Positions 62,661-64,000 of a stretch of DNA of 64,000 bases are shown here, piece by piece (within the stretch, counting starts at the first letter, position 1; each line of letters begins with the position of its first letter). Below the pieces are notes generated by a model. It saw nothing but the letters and a program-made list of their open reading frames with translations, did not search any database and was not told the origin of the DNA. This DNA is from Marixanthomonas sp. SCSIO 43207 (GTDB taxonomy: Bacteria; Bacteroidota; Bacteroidia; Flavobacteriales; Flavobacteriaceae), in NCBI RefSeq assembly GCF_019904255.1, contig NZ_CP063203.1, positions 1,240,001-1,304,000 on the forward strand. The letters run 5' to 3'. The translations under genes were made by a program, and so were the position numbers.

Positions 62661-63299
62661 TTAATCAAAAATTTTTAAATCTAATACAGGACTAAACGAA
62701 ATTTCCATTTCCATTAATTTTAAGACTTCCATTAAATTTTCTTTGTCAATATTGTCTTCATTAAATTCATTCAGCGCTTCTTTAAATTTTTTAAAATTGG
62801 TTCTTATAGATTCGGTTTGCTTATTAAAATACTCTTTATATAATTTTGCTTGAACTTCCACTTCCATTTTTCTTTTTCTACCACCTTTATCAGATACTAG
62901 AATCCTAATACCATCTCTAAATAGATTGTCAACACACTTTTCTAAAGAATCTTCTAAATTTTCATCGAAATTTTCTGGATAAAATTTTCGCATTCTATTT
63001 TCAAGACCATTTATGTTGTGGAATGCCTCAGTAAAAGTATTTGCATCTATGTTATGCATAAATTGATTTCGAATATTCAAGAACGCTTCAAGCTTCTTTT
63101 TTTCATCCTTGGTAATTGTTTCGTTATCTATCAATAGATTCAACTTTTGATTAAAAGATAAAGCTGTGGATTTATTTCCGAATGAATATGACTCTTTTGG
63201 TGATTCTATATTTAATAAGTATGCAACAATATCACTTGCGATTCTTTCTAAATTTAAAGAATATCTTAGCACTTTAGTTCTTTTACGGACTTTAATCAT
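62661..63299 (-). CDS. HEPN-like protein
   Basis: A 212-residue helical soluble protein. AFLNIRNQFMHNIDA (R77, H82; RX4H) after a KLNLLIDNETITKDEKKKLE helix is the layout of HEPN-like proteins of abortive infection and toxin systems. A strongly basic patch lies in the middle (SDKGGRKRKMEVEVQ). Activity not shown. Confidence 0.6.
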   Translation of the reverse strand: MIKVRKRTKVLRYSLNLERIASDIVAYLLNIESPKESYSFGNKSTALSFNQKLNLLIDNETITKDEKKKLEAFLNIRNQFMHNIDANTFTEAFHNINGLENRMRKFYPENFDENLEDSLEKCVDNLFRDGIRILVSDKGGRKRKMEVEVQAKLYKEYFNKQTESIRTNFKKFKEALNEFNEDNIDKENLMEVLKLMEMEISFSPVLDLKIFD

Positions 63300-63329
63300 T
63301 TTGTTTTATGATTTTTTCAAATTGCATAC

Positions 63330-63455
63330 AACGGTCTCGTATAACCGCAGTTATGGAGTTAAAGTTACTTAATTTTTGTTTTAAGAACAGACGTTAGCAA
63401 TTCCGAGTGGATTCGGACGTAGTCGAATCCGCCGTAATTGCGGTTATACATTGTT
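63330..63455 (-). repeat. attC-like repeat 68, type A
   Basis: Type A; 3' site of the partial cassette at the window end. Confidence 0.9.
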
Positions 63456-63463
63456 GTAATGCG

Positions 63464-64000
63464 TTATTTTTTTTCAATTGTTTTTTTTAATTCGTCTATA
63501 CTTTTTACAACGTCTTTCAATTCTTTTTCAATCAAATAACTTTGCTTTTTATGATGATTTAAATCCAATATAATTTTTTCCGAAAATTTATTTTTGAAAC
63601 TATCTTCATAATCCAATTGAACAGTAAACTTGTCTGGATTTTTTTCAAAGAAACTCGAAGTCGTCGATAAATACGTTTCTATCAGCTTTTTTGGGGGAAA
63701 GAAATCTATTTTGTCTTTAAAAATTGTGGTGTTAATTGAGTCTTCCTTTTTTAGAAGTTCAAAGTCAGGTGAGACTTTAACCTTAACATTCAAAGCAGGT
63801 GTTTTTCCAATATTTTCCAGTTCAAAGTGTAAATTGCTTTTAGGACTTTTAAAGTCAGCTACCAAATAAGGTCGTCTTTCTAAATACGATTCCGTTTTCA
63901 TTCGTTCTAACATTTCCCAAGTAAAAACTACGTAGAAATAGGTCAGTAGGGTAAGACCAAAATTCAAATAGTCACCCGAATCAAAATCCGCTTTTTCTGT
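63464..64000 (-). CDS. Membrane-anchored protein, 5' end outside window
   Basis: The frame is open to base 64000, so the start is beyond the window. The visible 178 residues have one membrane helix (YLNFGLTLLTYFYVVFTWEML), a beta domain (HFELENIGKTPALNVKVKVS), and a C-terminal helix (EKELKDVVKSIDELKKTIEKK). No family recognised. Confidence 0.62.
   Translation of the reverse strand, partial: TEKADFDSGDYLNFGLTLLTYFYVVFTWEMLERMKTESYLERRPYLVADFKSPKSNLHFELENIGKTPALNVKVKVSPDFELLKKEDSINTTIFKDKIDFFPPKKLIETYLSTTSSFFEKNPDKFTVQLDYEDSFKNKFSEKIILDLNHHKKQSYLIEKELKDVVKSIDELKKTIEKK

Larger units (their letters stand above)
6715..64000 (-). mobile_element. Integron-like gene-cassette array with 68 attC-like repeats
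   Basis: Every gene from here to the window end is on the - strand and is flanked by a repeat that on the + strand starts AACGG, ends ATTGTTG (or CGTTGTT) and folds into a long outer stem with inner hairpins. Subtypes by inner sequence: A (19 copies; GCAGTTATGG arm), B (about 32; GTCAGTTACGG arm), C (6; CTGAAAATCC hairpin, GGCTAT/ATAGCC stem), C-like (2), D (2), E (2), F (2, one chimeric), and singletons G, I and J. Cassette ends carry matching tags. The array continues past base 64000. No integrase or promoter-side end is in the window. Confidence 0.85.

Noticed and set aside
7468-63455. CRISPR array
   Set aside because: The repeats are regularly recurring, but the 'spacers' are 0.4-2.2 kb genes on one strand, the repeats are about 125 bp and branched, and no cas gene is present.
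7468-63455. MITEs or insertion sequences dispersed between genes
   Set aside because: No transposase and no constant target duplications are seen. The matching tags lie at the ends of the genes' own segments, and the three duplications copy gene plus 3' repeat, which fits cassettes better than inserted repeats.
6715-64000. Prophage or conjugative element in the right region
   Set aside because: No capsid, tail, terminase, Tra, relaxase or recombinase gene was seen in the array; only the left region carries a mobile-element-type gene.
1-64000. tRNA or rRNA genes
   Set aside because: I saw no cloverleaf-like or rRNA-like sequence on either strand by eye; the branched repeats are not tRNA-like.

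Overview
The window is AT-rich DNA that looks like Bacteroidota, most likely Flavobacteriaceae. The signs are DUF6266- and DUF6943-type proteins, many short Bacteroidota-style lipoproteins and signal peptides, A-rich leaders in place of Shine-Dalgarno sites, and frequent TTG/GTG starts. There are two different regions.

Left region (1-6.6 kb, all + strand except one gene). It holds the 3' end of a DUF3987-type protein from a mobile element, then a compact restriction-modification locus: an m4C-type methyltransferase on the - strand, diverging from a small XRE controller and an MvaI/BcnI-type endonuclease, with two matching operator-like boxes in the gap. After these come a membrane protein with a GAF-like tail, small ORFs, about 0.8 kb of non-coding DNA with a structured palindrome, and DUF6943- and DUF6266-type genes ending at a rho-independent terminator.

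Right region (about 6.7 kb to the end). This is an uninterrupted integron-like gene-cassette array. I count 68 copies of a roughly 120-130 bp (two of about 189 bp) structured repeat, one between nearly every gene or gene pair, and every credible gene is on the - strand. Each cassette, read on the - strand, is GTT-tag, short A-rich leader, one or two small genes, reverse-complemented tag-AAC, then the repeat. The 5-10 base tag differs between cassettes but matches at the two ends of the same cassette in 67 of 68 cases. Three cassettes are present twice; each time the gene and its 3' repeat are copied exactly, down to private base changes, while the repeat on the other side differs. This is the unit that integron cassette excision and insertion predicts. 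The sites differ from textbook attC sites: the GTT/AAC core is kept but the RRRY part is free, and there are many sequence subtypes sharing one folding plan. No integrase is in the window. Given the polarity, it would be expected to the right of base 64000; otherwise this is a cluster of attC-like sites without an integrase.

Cassette cargo is mostly small proteins of unknown function, with many exported proteins, lipoproteins and small membrane proteins. Recognisable cargo is rich in possible defence or nucleic-acid functions: a full EcoRI-type R-M pair with EcoRI's catalytic and recognition residues, a DUF262/GmrSD-like protein, two GIY-YIG proteins, a PIN-like protein and three proteins with HEPN-like RX4H motifs. 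Others are an AraC regulator with a RibD/DHFR-like reductase, a cyclase-family hydrolase, Sel1, TPR and MORN repeat proteins, and an SRPBCC protein. Five cassettes carry broken or interrupted genes.
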